DNA of 64,000 nucleotides from Planctomycetota bacterium (GCA_016794425.1 JAEUHR010000023.1:248001-312000); one strand, 5' to 3'. Shown: positions 1 through 9,235, numbered from the stretch's first letter. Notes: a model not told the origin generated them from the letters alone. Translations and numbers: made by a program.

Positions 1-487
1 TCATCAGCACGACCGCGAGGCCGGCGCCGAGCGCGGAGCCGCACAGGTCGCCGAAGTAGAGCCGGTTGACCTGCTGCACGTAGCGTGTCAGCGCGAGCCC
101 GATGCCCATGCCGCCGAGCAGGAACGGCACGCCGATGATCAGGTAGACGAAGAACAGCGCCAGGAAGTCCTCGGCGCGGTTCAGGATCGACAGGCTGTCG
201 ATGCGCACCAGCGTCGCGAAGCAGAACGCCAGCATCACCGCGATGCCGTAGGCGACGCTGACCAGCGTCAGCGCCCTGGCCGGATCGCGCAGCCGTTCGC
301 CGAGCCGCAGCGCGGTCATCAGGCTGCCCGAGGCACCGAAGCCGAGCAGGCCGATCGAGATCACCATGTAGGTGAAGTGGTGCCACATCATGATCGCGAA
401 GACGCGCGTCAACGCGATCTCGAACAGGATGATGGACAACCCGAGGAAGGCGATCCCCGCGAGCGTCGACCGGGAGCTTGGTTGCAT
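1..487 (-). CDS. Polytopic membrane protein, spermidine-synthase-like family (3' end beyond window)
   Basis: Only the first 162 codons lie in the window; the gene continues past base 1. Translating the minus strand from the ATG at 487 gives MQPSSRSTLAGIAFLGLSII followed by four or five hydrophobic helices. A conserved-looking segment, LYFGDLCGSALGAGLAV, lies near residues 143-159. That YFGDLxGSAxGA signature after a set of helices is typical of the large membrane proteins that join an MFS-like helical domain to a spermidine-synthase-like Rossmann domain. The Rossmann half is not visible, so any enzymatic role is inference. An in-frame ATG at 514 is an alternative start. The gene reads away from the sigma factor gene on the same strand and could be cotranscribed with it, 145 bases downstream of its stop. 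Confidence 0.6.
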   Translation of the reverse strand, partial: MQPSSRSTLAGIAFLGLSIILFEIALTRVFAIMMWHHFTYMVISIGLLGFGASGSLMTALRLGERLRDPARALTLVSVAYGIAVMLAFCFATLVRIDSLSILNRAEDFLALFFVYLIIGVPFLLGGMGIGLALTRYVQQVNRLYFGDLCGSALGAGLAVVLM

Positions 488-632
488 GCGTGTGTCGCGC
501 GGCGAGACGAGCATCGGCGACGCTCACGCGCGGCGCGATTCTCGGCACGGGCGAGAAGGGTATCCAACCAAAACCCGCCGCGCGCCGCGGTGCCGCGAGG
601 CGCCGATGCGATCGGACGCTGCGGCGCACCGG

Positions 633-3620
633 CTACGGCGCCGGCACGTCGACGCGCAGTCCGGCGGCGGCCGCCGGCACCTCGAACGCGACCGTGACCG
701 GCGCGCCGTCCGGCCACCGATGCGCCGTGCACCGGTACGCGCCCGGCGGCAGCGCGCGGCACCAGGTCCGCTCGGCGGCAGTGACCGGCGCGTGCACGGC
801 CCACAGCTCGGTGCCGTCGACGCCCGCCACTCGCAGTTCGACGATCGTCGCGGCGGCGCCGGCATCCGCGAACGCCGCCGCGAACGCGAACGTCACCGCC
901 GGCGCCGGCGCGACCGGCACGATGCTGGCGGTCGCGCGGTCGGGCGCGACCACCAGTTCGGTGGCCGCGACGACGCCGTCGTGCGCGAACGCCAAGAGCC
1001 GGTAGACGCCGGCGGGCAGCGCCGGGCTGCGGTAGCTGCCGTCGGGCCGCGGCAGCAACGCGCCGCTGTTGCCGGCGCGGTCGGCCACCAGAGCCTCGAC
1101 ACCGCGCGCCGGCCGGCCGTCCGGGAACTGGAACCGCACCTCGAGCGTGCCCGTGGCCGGCAGCCGCACGCTGCCGACGTCGAGGTCCTGGCGCGGCGCC
1201 AGGTCGTACGTGCCGAGCACCACCGCGGCGGCATCCGGCACGCGCACACCTGCCTGGTAGCGCCCGGGCGGCAGCGGTCCGAGCCGGAACGCCCCGGTCG
1301 CGTCGAGTGCCAGTTCGCAGTGCCGGCGCTCCCGTTCGCCGGCCGGGAGCAGCCACGCGGTCGCGGCGCCGGCGACCGGTGCACCATCGGCCTGCAGCAA
1401 CACGCCGCGGATCCACGCGGCATCGGCTTCGCGCCAGGCACACCGCAGCAGCAGCTCGCCACCGGGCACGACGTCGGCGGCGGCGGCCCAGGCGACCGAG
1501 TCGAGGCACTGCGGCGGCCTGGCCTCGACGGTGTAGCGCTCGGCAGCGAGCCCCTCGAACCGGAACGTGCCGTCGGCCGCGGTGGTCGCGTCGACCACGC
1601 TGCCTCCCCCCACCGGCCACGCCTGCACGCGGAAGCCAGCGATCGGCGCTTCGGTGCGGTCGACCAGGCGGCCGTGGATCGCCCGCACCGCCCCGAGGGC
1701 GAAGTCGCAGCGCCCTTCGCCGGCGGTGAGCTCGACGTCGCGCGCGGTCGGCGCCGCCGCCGCCCCCGCGTCGACCTCGACGCGGACCGGACCGGGCGGC
1801 AGGTGCGCGAACCGGTAGCGGCCCTCGGCGTCGGTCGACGCCGTCTGCGCGCACAGGTGGAACAGCGGCCGCAGCGCTTCGACCCAGACCGCACCGGCAC
1901 CGGCCCACGCCGGCCGCACGGTCAGCTTCGCCGGCAGCGGCGCGCCATCGCCGGTGGTCACACGGCCGCCGAGCGCCACACCGGCACCGAGCTGCAGTTC
2001 GACGTGCTGCTCGCTGCCGTCGACGTCGAGCGAACGCCCGGCCGGCGCGTGCCCGGGTGCGAGCACTGCCAGACAGTGCGGCCCGTGCGCGAGTTCGTCG
2101 GTCGCGAAGGCGCCACGCGCGTCGGTGACCAGCACCAGCGGCGGCCCGAACTCCCCGCGCGGCGTCAACCGGACGATCGTGACGCGCGCATCGGCGAGCG
2201 GCTGGCCGGTCGCGGCCCGCACGACCCCGTGCACGCTGCCGCCGCCGTCGCCGAGCACCAGCAGCACGCGGTGCGCCCCCTCGTCGCGCAGCGACCAGCA
2301 CTTGCTCGGCGCGCGGCCGGGCAACTGCGCCCAGATCCAGCCGCCGGTCTCGGCGCCGGTCGTGAACATGCCGTCGGCGCCCGCGGTGGCGATGCGCCGC
2401 GGCACGACGTCCTGCGCGTCCCGGTAGTACTGCGCGAACACGGCCGCGCCGGCGATCGGCCGCATCGCCGCGTCGACGACGAGACCCTCGAGCCGCAGCG
2501 ACGGTTCCACGGCGATGCGTTCGCGCCGCTCGTGGCCGGCGTCGATGCGCAGCTGGTGCGCCAGCCGACGGCCGACCAGCCGGTGATCGCCGACCGGCAG
2601 CGCGGCGAACGCGAGCCGGCCGTCGCGATCGGTCGTGTGCCGCGACGTCGTGCCGTCCGGCGTGAGCAGTCCGACGACGAGTCCGCTGGCCGGCTGGTCG
2701 AGCCCGCGCCAGACGAACTCGAGCATCGCGGACCCGGTCGCCGGCGGTGCAGCCGACGCCGCCTCGCGCTGCACCGGCGCCGCTTCGAGCCCGCTCGGCT
2801 CGACCTCGGTCACCGGCACTGCCGCGGTGATCGCCGGCGCGGCGACACCGTCCGGCGGCGGCAGCACCGGGGCTTGCAGGAGCGACGAGAACGGCAGCCA
2901 CGCGCCGAGCGCGAGCCCGACCGCGGCAGCCACGAGCGCGACCTTCTTCACGAGCCAACCTCCGACGATGGTGTTCGCCACGGCGGCGCCGGCACCCGCC
3001 GCGGTCGCGGCCGGCGCGACCGCGTGCGCGCGCGCGAGCACGGCCGCCCGCGCGGCGGCCAGTCCCGGTTGCACGGCGACGAGCCCGGCGACGGCACCGC
3101 CGACGCCGGCCGGCAGCACGCGGCGCAACCACGCCATGCCGCGCTGCAGACGCGTCTTCACGGTCAGCGGCGGGCAGCCGAGCGCGTGCGCGATCTCGAC
3201 CGGCGACAGGCCGTGCGCCAGCCGCAGCGCGACCACCTGGCGCAGCGGGCGCGGCAGCCGTTCGAGCCCCGCTGCCAGCTGGTCCGCGAGTTCGCCGCCG
3301 GCCGCCGCCGCGAACGGATCCGGCTCGGCCCGGGCCGGCAACCGCGCCGGATCCACCTGGCGCCGCCGCTGCCGCCGGTCGGCGCGCGCGTGCTGCACCA
3401 GGATGCCGATCAGCCACGGCAGCAACCGCCGCGACGCGTCCCACCGCTCCGCCTTCTCGATCGCGGTCAGGAACGTCGCCTGCACGAGGTCCTCGGCCTC
3501 GCGTCCGGCCAGGTGCGCCGCGACCAGCACCAGCTCCGGCGCCAGCGCGTCGAACACCGCCGCCAGCGCCGCAATGTCCGCGCGGTCGCGGAAGGCCAGG
3601 AACTGCTGTTCGGGCGTCAC
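633..3620 (-). CDS. Membrane-anchored ECF sigma factor fused to extracytoplasmic beta-sandwich repeats
   Basis: From the GTG at 3620 the product is 995 residues. Residues 1-80 match sigma-70 region 2 (EDLVQATFLTAIEKAERW). Residues 115-165 match region 4, with the helix-turn-helix LSPVEIAHALGCPPLTVKTR. A low-complexity Ala-rich linker follows, then one hydrophobic segment near 226-245 (KKVALVAAAVGLALGAWLPF), then about 740 residues of repeated carboxypeptidase-regulatory/Cna-B-like beta-sandwiches with phrases such as GxF and LPPGxY. This predicts a sigma factor tethered to the membrane with its C-terminal domains outside. Such fusions are known in planctomycetes. An in-frame ATG at 3713 would add 31 residues unlike any sigma factor, so GTG 3620 is preferred. 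A divergent gene starts at 3747. Release by proteolysis is inference. Confidence 0.85.
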   Translation of the reverse strand: MTPEQQFLAFRDRADIAALAAVFDALAPELVLVAAHLAGREAEDLVQATFLTAIEKAERWDASRRLLPWLIGILVQHARADRRQRRRQVDPARLPARAEPDPFAAAAGGELADQLAAGLERLPRPLRQVVALRLAHGLSPVEIAHALGCPPLTVKTRLQRGMAWLRRVLPAGVGGAVAGLVAVQPGLAAARAAVLARAHAVAPAATAAGAGAAVANTIVGGWLVKKVALVAAAVGLALGAWLPFSSLLQAPVLPPPDGVAAPAITAAVPVTEVEPSGLEAAPVQREAASAAPPATGSAMLEFVWRGLDQPASGLVVGLLTPDGTTSRHTTDRDGRLAFAALPVGDHRLVGRRLAHQLRIDAGHERRERIAVEPSLRLEGLVVDAAMRPIAGAAVFAQYYRDAQDVVPRRIATAGADGMFTTGAETGGWIWAQLPGRAPSKCWSLRDEGAHRVLLVLGDGGGSVHGVVRAATGQPLADARVTIVRLTPRGEFGPPLVLVTDARGAFATDELAHGPHCLAVLAPGHAPAGRSLDVDGSEQHVELQLGAGVALGGRVTTGDGAPLPAKLTVRPAWAGAGAVWVEALRPLFHLCAQTASTDAEGRYRFAHLPPGPVRVEVDAGAAAAPTARDVELTAGEGRCDFALGAVRAIHGRLVDRTEAPIAGFRVQAWPVGGGSVVDATTAADGTFRFEGLAAERYTVEARPPQCLDSVAWAAAADVVPGGELLLRCAWREADAAWIRGVLLQADGAPVAGAATAWLLPAGERERRHCELALDATGAFRLGPLPPGRYQAGVRVPDAAAVVLGTYDLAPRQDLDVGSVRLPATGTLEVRFQFPDGRPARGVEALVADRAGNSGALLPRPDGSYRSPALPAGVYRLLAFAHDGVVAATELVVAPDRATASIVPVAPAPAVTFAFAAAFADAGAAATIVELRVAGVDGTELWAVHAPVTAAERTWCRALPPGAYRCTAHRWPDGAPVTVAFEVPAAAAGLRVDVPAP

Positions 3621-3746
3621 GCCGCTACTCGACCCGACGCGCCGCCGCGGAGTCGGAAAATCGCGGCATCGCGCCTCTGGTGTCTTGCCCACCTGCGCGT
3701 ACGGCGGCGCCATGGCCGCTATCGTCGGCAGTTCCCTGGAGGCTAC

Positions 3747-4229
3747 ATGCAGACCCTGACTCTGTCGTCGTTCGCGCTCGCTCTCGCCACCACGCTGCCC
3801 GCGCAATGCCTGTTCACGTCGGTGACGCCGACGCCGTTCGGCCAGTCGTGCAACGTCGCGTCGACCGGCTTCTGCGCCGTCGCCGCGTTCCCGTCGTTCC
3901 TGCTGACCGAACTCGACGTCGCGAACTGCTCGCTCGAAGTCGACGTGACCGCGTTCTCCGGCTGCGGCGCCACCGTGCCGCTGCGCTTCCTCGCGATCGG
4001 CTTCCAGTCGACCTTCGTGCCGCTGCCGATGTTCGGCCTCGACTGCGCGCTGCAGGTCGATCCAATCGCGATCCTGACCACGACCGGCACCTCGATGACC
4101 GTCGCGCTGCCGCCGGGCGTGCAGACGTTCCAGTTCGTCGCGCAGGGCGTCGCGTGGAGCAACTTCCCGTGGTCGCCGTCGCCGGACGTGCTGGCGTTCA
4201 CTGCGCCGTACGCGATCAGCCTGCAGTAG
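3747..4229 (+). CDS. Small secreted protein consisting of a lone C-terminal-type beta domain
   Basis: The product is 160 residues with a clear signal peptide (MQTLTLSSFALALATTLPAQ, cleavage probably after AQ). The mature part is cysteine-bearing and beta-rich: FGQSC near the start, FGLDCALQVDP in the middle and a hydrophobic end, FTAPYAISLQ. Its pattern resembles the last 120 or so residues of several much longer secreted proteins in this window, so it looks like a free-standing copy of that domain. Unlike most genes here it has a good Shine-Dalgarno (GGAGG at 3738-3742, four bases before the ATG). A possible -10, TATCGT, lies at 3720-3725. Its end overlaps the convergent scpA end by 14 bases. 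No enzymatic function can be assigned. Confidence 0.75.
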   Translation: MQTLTLSSFALALATTLPAQCLFTSVTPTPFGQSCNVASTGFCAVAAFPSFLLTELDVANCSLEVDVTAFSGCGATVPLRFLAIGFQSTFVPLPMFGLDCALQVDPIAILTTTGTSMTVALPPGVQTFQFVAQGVAWSNFPWSPSPDVLAFTAPYAISLQ

Positions 4230-5064
4230 CGTCGGCCGCGCCGCCGTCGGCGGCCAGCGCCGCCGACGCCGCCGCTTCGCGTTGCCGCTGCGCCTCTTCG
4301 TCGGCCGAGATGCCGGCGAGGATCTGGTCGGCGGTCACCGCGTCGTCGCCGCGATAGGCGAGCTGGATGTCGCCGAAGCACTGCTCCTGGTGCGCGCGCA
4401 GGTAGCCCTGCTTCATCATCTCGAGCAGCGCGATCAGCGTGCCGATCAGCCCGTAGCGGCCCTCGGCGGGCTCGAACACCTCGCGGAAGCTGCGTTCGCG
4501 CCGTTCGCGGAAGCGATCGAGCAAGCGGCGCGTGTAGTAGCCGACGTCGCGCTTCTCGACCTCGATCGTCATCGGCCCCTGCTGGCCGATCTCCTCGAGC
4601 AGCTTCGCGAACGCCGACGTCAGGTCCCAGACGCCGAGGTTGCCGAGGTCGAGCAGGTCGTCGTCGTCCTGGTCGGCGAACTGCGGCGGCGTCGGCAGCA
4701 CCAGCGGCGACTGCCGCGAGCGGGTGTCGGCGCGCGTCTCGAGCTCGCGCGCGAGGTCGCGGTAGCGCTTGTACTCGAGCAGGCGGCGGATCAGGTCGTC
4801 GCGCGGATCGAGCTCTTCCTCGAGTTCGATCGCTTCGTTCGGCAGCAGCTCGCGCGACTTGATCTCCATCAGCGAACTCGCCATCACGACGAAGTCGCCG
4901 ATGTCGGCGAGGTCGAGCTGCTGCAGGATGCCGAGGTGCTTCAGGTAGTCGTCGAGGATCCGCGCGATCGAGATCTCGTGGATGTCGACCTCCTGCTGCC
5001 GCACCAGGTGCAGCAGCAGATCCATCGGGCCCGAGAAGACCGGCAGTTCGACGCGGTAGGACAC
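4216..5064 (-). CDS. scpA: Segregation and condensation protein A
   Basis: This 282-residue kleisin is the bridge subunit of the SMC-ScpAB complex that compacts and segregates the chromosome. The N-terminus shows the family hallmark FSGPMDLLLHLVRQQEVDI, followed by DYLKHLGILQQLDLADIGDF and SLMEIKSRELLP. The C-terminus has the winged-helix-like stretch GLIGTLIALLEMMKQGYLRA, which contacts the SMC head. Length is normal for the family, apart from a short Ala/Glu-rich tail. The start is a GTG at 5064, with a TATGCT hexamer nine bases upstream and no Shine-Dalgarno. The 3' end overlaps the convergent gene at 3747-4229. No scpB is visible next door. Confidence 0.95.
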   Translation of the reverse strand: MSYRVELPVFSGPMDLLLHLVRQQEVDIHEISIARILDDYLKHLGILQQLDLADIGDFVVMASSLMEIKSRELLPNEAIELEEELDPRDDLIRRLLEYKRYRDLARELETRADTRSRQSPLVLPTPPQFADQDDDDLLDLGNLGVWDLTSAFAKLLEEIGQQGPMTIEVEKRDVGYYTRRLLDRFRERRERSFREVFEPAEGRYGLIGTLIALLEMMKQGYLRAHQEQCFGDIQLAYRGDDAVTADQILAGISADEEAQRQREAAASAALAADGGAADATAG

Positions 5065-5073
5065 CGGCGGCGC

Positions 5074-5079
5074 AGCATA
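5074..5079 (-). promoter_or_regulatory. Possible -10 element of scpA
   Basis: The minus strand reads TATGCT, ending nine bases before the GTG start at 5064. This would place transcription at or within a few bases of the start codon. I see no convincing -35 hexamer. The same spacing recurs in front of several other genes in the window. Confidence 0.4.
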
Positions 5080-5113
5080 CCGACGGCGCGCGGAAAGCCC
5101 AGGCTCCGCCGCG

Positions 5114-7327
5114 TCAGGGCTCGAACCGGAGCCGCACCGGGTTGCTGGCCAGGGTCAGCGTCGCACCGTCGCCGACCACGTAGGCGTGGTGCACGACCGT
5201 GCCGACCAGCACCGGATCGGTCAGCGGCGGCAGCACGAACGCCGCGTTCGCGCTGCCGGTCGCGTCGAGCAGGCCGATGCTGTTCTGGTAGATCGGCGAG
5301 TTGGCGAGCTGCAGGCTCAGTGTGAACCACGGATCCGGGTTCAGCGGCACGTGCACGCCCCACAGCGGGAAGCCCGGCTCGGTGCCGTACGAACCGGCGA
5401 GGATGTAGACGCGCAGCGCCTGCGCCGGACCGGCCGTCAGCTGCAGGTCCTGCCGGCCACCGGCGGCGACCGGGATGCGCGGCTGGTCGCGGCGCAGCGT
5501 GCGCGGTTCGCCCTTCTGCAGCGTGAAGTGGTCGGCTATGCCGCCGAGGCCGACGAAGCGCGCGTCGAGCCGGTCGCCGTCGAAGTCGAGCACCAGCGAA
5601 CCGAGGTCGGCGACCGCGACCTGCATCACCGGATGGTCGAGCGGACCGGCAGCGGTCTGGCCGGCGCTGCCGGCGACCACATAGATCGTGCCCTGGTGCG
5701 GCGCCGGCCCGGTAGCGGCCTTGGCGTAGTGCCCGTCGCCGGCATCGGCGCCGTCGCCGCGGTCGAGCAGCATCGCCGGCTGCAGCGTCGTGCGGTCGCC
5801 GTAGTGGCCGTCGAGCAATCGCGAGCGCTCGTAGACGTGGCTGTGGCCGCTGAGCACCAGGTCGACGCCGAAGGCCTCGAGCAACGGCAACACGACTTCG
5901 CGCATGTCGCGCATGCGGCCGCCGCTGTCCAGCGGGTCGTCCGAGTCGTGGGATCCGGCGCTGTACGGCGGATGGTGGAAGAACGCGACGACCCAGCGCG
6001 CCGCCGTGGCCGCCGCGAGGTCGGCCGCGAGCCACGTCGCCATCGGTCCGGTCGCGCTGCGGTCGCTGTCCTGCGAGTCGAGGCAGACGAAGTGCACGTG
6101 GCCGCGGTCGAACGAGTAGTAGGCCTCGGTGCCGCTCGGCACGCCGCCGGCCTCGCCGGCGGTCGGGTGCGTGAACACGTCGTAGTACGGGCCGGTCTGC
6201 GCGGCGGTGTCGACGAACACCGCGTCGTGGTTGCCGAGCGTCGACCACGCGAACGTCGTCGCCAGTTCGCGGCGGTAGGCGTCGAACACGCCGACCTGGT
6301 ACTCGGCGTCGGTGCCGACGAAGTAGGCGTTGTCGCCGAGGAACAGCAGCACGTCCGCCGGCTGCGTGCCGACGAACGCCGCGTACGCTTCGCGCACCGC
6401 GTACTGCGGCAGCCAGCCGATGCCGGCGTCGCCGACCGCCCAGACGCGCAGCGGCCGCACCGCGCCCGGCGGCGGCAGCGTGCGCAGCGTCTGCGGCGAC
6501 AACTGGCCCGGCAGCACGCCGGTGTCGTCGCCGACCGCGTAGTGGTAGGTGGTCTCCGGCGACAGGCCGCCGACCGGCGCGGCATGGTCGGTGCGCAGCG
6601 TCGCGTCGAAGTGGACCGGCTGCAGGTTCGCCGCGGTCGGGCCGAGCCACAGCTGCGTCGCCGTGGGCTGGTCGGTGCGCCAGCGCACGACGCCGCCGGT
6701 CGCGGTGCCGTTCTGCAGGTACGGGCCGCGCGTGATCGTGACCGGCTCGGGGCCGACGGCGAGTTCGAGCTGGAAGCTGACGTCCGAACTCGTGCCCGAC
6801 ACCTGATGCACTTCGGCGGTCACGCAGTTGGCGCCGGCGACCAGCAGCGACGGCGGGAACGCGAACACGCGCACCGCCGACTCGTCGGCGCCGGCCATCG
6901 CCAGCGAGGCCCACGGCAGGATCGGGCCGTTGTTGAGGTTCCAGCGCCCGACCTCGACGCCGTTGACGTACACGACGGCGCCGTCGTCGCAGACCAACCG
7001 CACGCGCGCCGACGGCCACGCGGTCGGCGCGGCGACCGCGAACTCGTGCCGGAACCAGCTGATCAGATGGAACGCGCCCGGCGGCCCGCTCTGGATCACG
7101 GTCGCCTCGTCGCCGTCGCCGTAGCCGAGCTGCGCCGGCCCGGCCGGCCACGACGAGTCGTCGAAGCCGGGGAGCTGCCAGCCCGGCGCCGGGCCCACGC
7201 CCTGGTCGAGGTAGCGCCAGGTCGCGTTCGCGGGCACCGGCACGGCGGCCGCGGTCTGCGCGCGCGGCGCCGCGCACGGCAGGAGCCACGCGAACGTCAG
7301 CAGAACGGCACGGAGCGAGGTCGGCAT
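5114..7327 (-). CDS. Secreted purple-acid-phosphatase-like metallophosphoesterase
   Basis: The 737-residue product starts with a signal peptide (MPTSLRAVLLTFAWLLPCAA). A galactose-binding-like beta domain follows (around 30-190), then a fibronectin-like N-domain of purple acid phosphatases (ITRGPYLQNGT). The metal-binding series is in family order: GDAG, GDN, GNHD, FFHHPPY and GHSHVYER. These support a dinuclear metal phosphatase or phosphodiesterase acting outside the cytoplasm. The last 120 residues (YILAGSYGTEPGFPLWG onward) form a beta domain common in planctomycete exoproteins and unrelated to catalysis. The in-frame ATG at 7372 is rejected because it would bury the signal peptide. A TAACCT hexamer lies at 7360-7365. 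Substrate is unknown; phosphate scavenging is plausible. Confidence 0.88.
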   Translation of the reverse strand: MPTSLRAVLLTFAWLLPCAAPRAQTAAAVPVPANATWRYLDQGVGPAPGWQLPGFDDSSWPAGPAQLGYGDGDEATVIQSGPPGAFHLISWFRHEFAVAAPTAWPSARVRLVCDDGAVVYVNGVEVGRWNLNNGPILPWASLAMAGADESAVRVFAFPPSLLVAGANCVTAEVHQVSGTSSDVSFQLELAVGPEPVTITRGPYLQNGTATGGVVRWRTDQPTATQLWLGPTAANLQPVHFDATLRTDHAAPVGGLSPETTYHYAVGDDTGVLPGQLSPQTLRTLPPPGAVRPLRVWAVGDAGIGWLPQYAVREAYAAFVGTQPADVLLFLGDNAYFVGTDAEYQVGVFDAYRRELATTFAWSTLGNHDAVFVDTAAQTGPYYDVFTHPTAGEAGGVPSGTEAYYSFDRGHVHFVCLDSQDSDRSATGPMATWLAADLAAATAARWVVAFFHHPPYSAGSHDSDDPLDSGGRMRDMREVVLPLLEAFGVDLVLSGHSHVYERSRLLDGHYGDRTTLQPAMLLDRGDGADAGDGHYAKAATGPAPHQGTIYVVAGSAGQTAAGPLDHPVMQVAVADLGSLVLDFDGDRLDARFVGLGGIADHFTLQKGEPRTLRRDQPRIPVAAGGRQDLQLTAGPAQALRVYILAGSYGTEPGFPLWGVHVPLNPDPWFTLSLQLANSPIYQNSIGLLDATGSANAAFVLPPLTDPVLVGTVVHHAYVVGDGATLTLASNPVRLRFEP

Positions 7328-7404
7328 GGTCGGTTCGAACCGGGCGGACGAGTGGGCGGAGGTTACCCGCACGAGCGCCCCGTCGCATCGCGGCGCGCGA
7401 TCCC

Positions 7405-7410
7405 TACCAT
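7405..7410 (+). promoter_or_regulatory. Possible -10 element of the SGNH hydrolase gene
   Basis: TACCAT ends six bases before the GTG start at 7417, the spacing expected if transcription begins at the start codon itself (leaderless). No Shine-Dalgarno is present. Confidence 0.4.
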
Positions 7411-7416
7411 CGCGCG

Positions 7417-8472
7417 GTGCCCGCTGCCGCGCCTTCCGTCCCCCGCCGCCTGCCGCTGCGCCGCCGGCTCCTGTTCGCGCTGGTCCCGCTCGCCGCCGTG
7501 CTGCTGGTGGCCGAACTGGCGATCCGCCTGGTGCGCGCGCCGCTGCACTTCGGCAGCTTCCGCGAGTTCCGCGTCGACCTGATGCGGCGCAACTACCCGG
7601 CCGAACGCGATCCGCAGCTCGGCTACGTGCCGCGCGCGAACTTCGCCAGCACCGACAACCACTGGGGCACGCGCGTGTCGATCGACGAACACGGGCTGCG
7701 GCGCAACGGCGGCGCCGCGGCGCCGGCCGACGTGCCCGCGGTGGTCGCGGTCGGCGATTCGTTCACGTTCGGCGACCAGGTCGACGACGACGCGTCGTGG
7801 CCGGCACAGCTCGAGCCGCTGCTCGGGCGACCGGTGCGCAACGGCGGCGTGTTCGGCTACAGCCTGACGCAGGCGGTGCTGCGCGGCGAACAGCTGGTGC
7901 AGCGCTTCGCGGCCACCGACCTGGTAGTCAGCTTCATCGCCGGCGACCTCGAGCGCTGCGAGTACTCGAAGCGCTACACGCCGGTGCCGTGGTTCGACCT
8001 GCGCGGCGACGAACTGGTGCTGCAGCCGGTGCCCGCCGACGACGCGGTCGCCGACCCGGGCAAGCAGTGGAAGGACCTGCTCGGCCACAGTGCGCTGCTC
8101 GACGCGGTGTTCGCCAACACGAGCCGCGCGTGGTGGTACGAGAACGAGAAGCAGGTGACGGTGCCGCACCTGGTCGGCCGCGGCCGCGAGATCGGCGAAC
8201 GGCTGATGGACCGCATCGCCGCGTTCTGCCGCGCGCGCGGCGTACGGCTGCTGGTCGTGCTGCAGGGCGAGAAGCAGGACGACAACGCCAGCGCGGTGCT
8301 GGCGCGCGCGCAGGCCGCCGGCGCGCGCACGCTGGACCTCGTCGACCGCTTCCTGGCCGCGGAGCGCGCCGACCCGTCGGTGCGCGCGCGCTGGTTCGAC
8401 GGCCACATGACGCGCGCCGGCAACGGCTGGGTCGCGGCGCACATAGCGGTGGCGCTGCAGGCGCCGCGCTGA
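7417..8472 (+). CDS. Membrane-anchored SGNH/GDSL-type hydrolase
   Basis: The protein has 351 residues. An Arg-rich N-terminus precedes one hydrophobic helix (LLFALVPLAAVLLVAELAIRLV, about 18-39), so it is probably anchored with the enzyme outside. Block I of the SGNH fold is plain: VVAVGDSFTFGDQ, with Ser at 115. The segment NGGVFGYSLTQ supplies the block II Gly, and DGHMTRAGNGWVA near the end supplies the catalytic Asp/His. Related planctomycete and myxobacterial proteins are usually annotated as SGNH hydrolases, often linked to acetyl-ester removal from glycans, but the substrate here is unknown. The start is GTG. The gene converges on the coiled-coil/TPR gene, with only seven bases between them. 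Confidence 0.75.
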   Translation: MPAAAPSVPRRLPLRRRLLFALVPLAAVLLVAELAIRLVRAPLHFGSFREFRVDLMRRNYPAERDPQLGYVPRANFASTDNHWGTRVSIDEHGLRRNGGAAAPADVPAVVAVGDSFTFGDQVDDDASWPAQLEPLLGRPVRNGGVFGYSLTQAVLRGEQLVQRFAATDLVVSFIAGDLERCEYSKRYTPVPWFDLRGDELVLQPVPADDAVADPGKQWKDLLGHSALLDAVFANTSRAWWYENEKQVTVPHLVGRGREIGERLMDRIAAFCRARGVRLLVVLQGEKQDDNASAVLARAQAAGARTLDLVDRFLAAERADPSVRARWFDGHMTRAGNGWVAAHIAVALQAPR

Positions 8473-8479
8473 CCGGACG

Positions 8480-9202
8480 TCACTCGTCGTTCTGCGCCAC
8501 CAACACGGCCGGCTGCGCCACCGGCGTCGTCGCGGCCCTGGCCAGCGCCGTCTGCGCGGCCTCGTAGGTGCGCAGGCGGCGGCGGAACTCCTCGCCGCGG
8601 GCACCCTGTTCGATCGCGCGGCGCTGCAGCGCGACGGCGCGATCGACCTGGCCGTTCAGGAAGCGCGCCAGTGCGACGGTGTCGAGCAGACGCGGCTCGA
8701 GGTCGTCGCCGAGCTGCTCGAGCCGGTCGGCGATCGCCAGCGCCAGCTTGTCGTACTTGCCGGCGGTCTCGTCGTCGGTCATCAGCGACCAGGCGGCGCT
8801 GTTGAGCCGGCGCGGGTCGTCGCCGAGCTGGTCGACGACCTGCGCCAGCGTCGCCGCGGCGCGGTCGGCGTGGCCGTGGCCCTCGAGCCACTGGTAGTGC
8901 GACATCAGCGCCCGCGACCGCGACGGCGAACAATCGCGGTCGCGCTGCTGCCGGAACGTGCCGTCGAGCGCGTCGAGCGCTTCGTCGAGCTGCCGCCGCA
9001 CGGTCTGGAGCTCGGCGCGCGCCGCGTCCAGCTCCGCGCGCGCGGCCGCCAGCGCGCGCGCGTCGCGCTCGAGCTGCTGGCGGGCGTCCTGCAGTTCCTG
9101 CGCCGGCCGCGCGTCGGGCGCTGGCTTCGGCTCCTGCACGCCGAGCACGGCGAACGGGGTGGTGGCGAGCAGGGTGGCGAACACGACTCCTTTGACCAGC
9201 AT
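8480..9202 (-). CDS. Secreted coiled-coil protein with TPR-like C-terminus
   Basis: The 240-residue product begins MLVKGVVFATLLATTPFAVL, a signal peptide. A charged heptad region (QQLERDARALAAARAELDAAR, about 35-75) forms a coiled coil. It is followed by helical pairs including LNSAAWSLMTDDETAGKYDK and LLDTVALARFLNGQVDRAVA. That second half is the degenerate TPR unit seen in many planctomycete periplasmic proteins. The ATG at 9202 is chosen over one at 9235 because a strong GGAGG lies six bases upstream. It follows the TonB2-type operon on the same strand, but a GC-rich hairpin at 9236-9262 separates them, so it may have its own promoter. Function unknown. Confidence 0.7.
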   Translation of the reverse strand: MLVKGVVFATLLATTPFAVLGVQEPKPAPDARPAQELQDARQQLERDARALAAARAELDAARAELQTVRRQLDEALDALDGTFRQQRDRDCSPSRSRALMSHYQWLEGHGHADRAAATLAQVVDQLGDDPRRLNSAAWSLMTDDETAGKYDKLALAIADRLEQLGDDLEPRLLDTVALARFLNGQVDRAVALQRRAIEQGARGEEFRRRLRTYEAAQTALARAATTPVAQPAVLVAQNDE

Positions 9203-9235
9203 CGGAACCTCCGGGAAGGATGACGCCGGCATCAT

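Noticed and set aside
372..3746. Long plus-strand frame in front of the small secreted protein
   Set aside because: It is antisense to the sigma factor fusion. The signal peptide and Shine-Dalgarno place the true start at 3747.
7331..7342. CGGTTCGAACCG resembling a tRNA T-arm
   Set aside because: It is a simple palindrome upstream of the phosphatase start; no cloverleaf is possible there.
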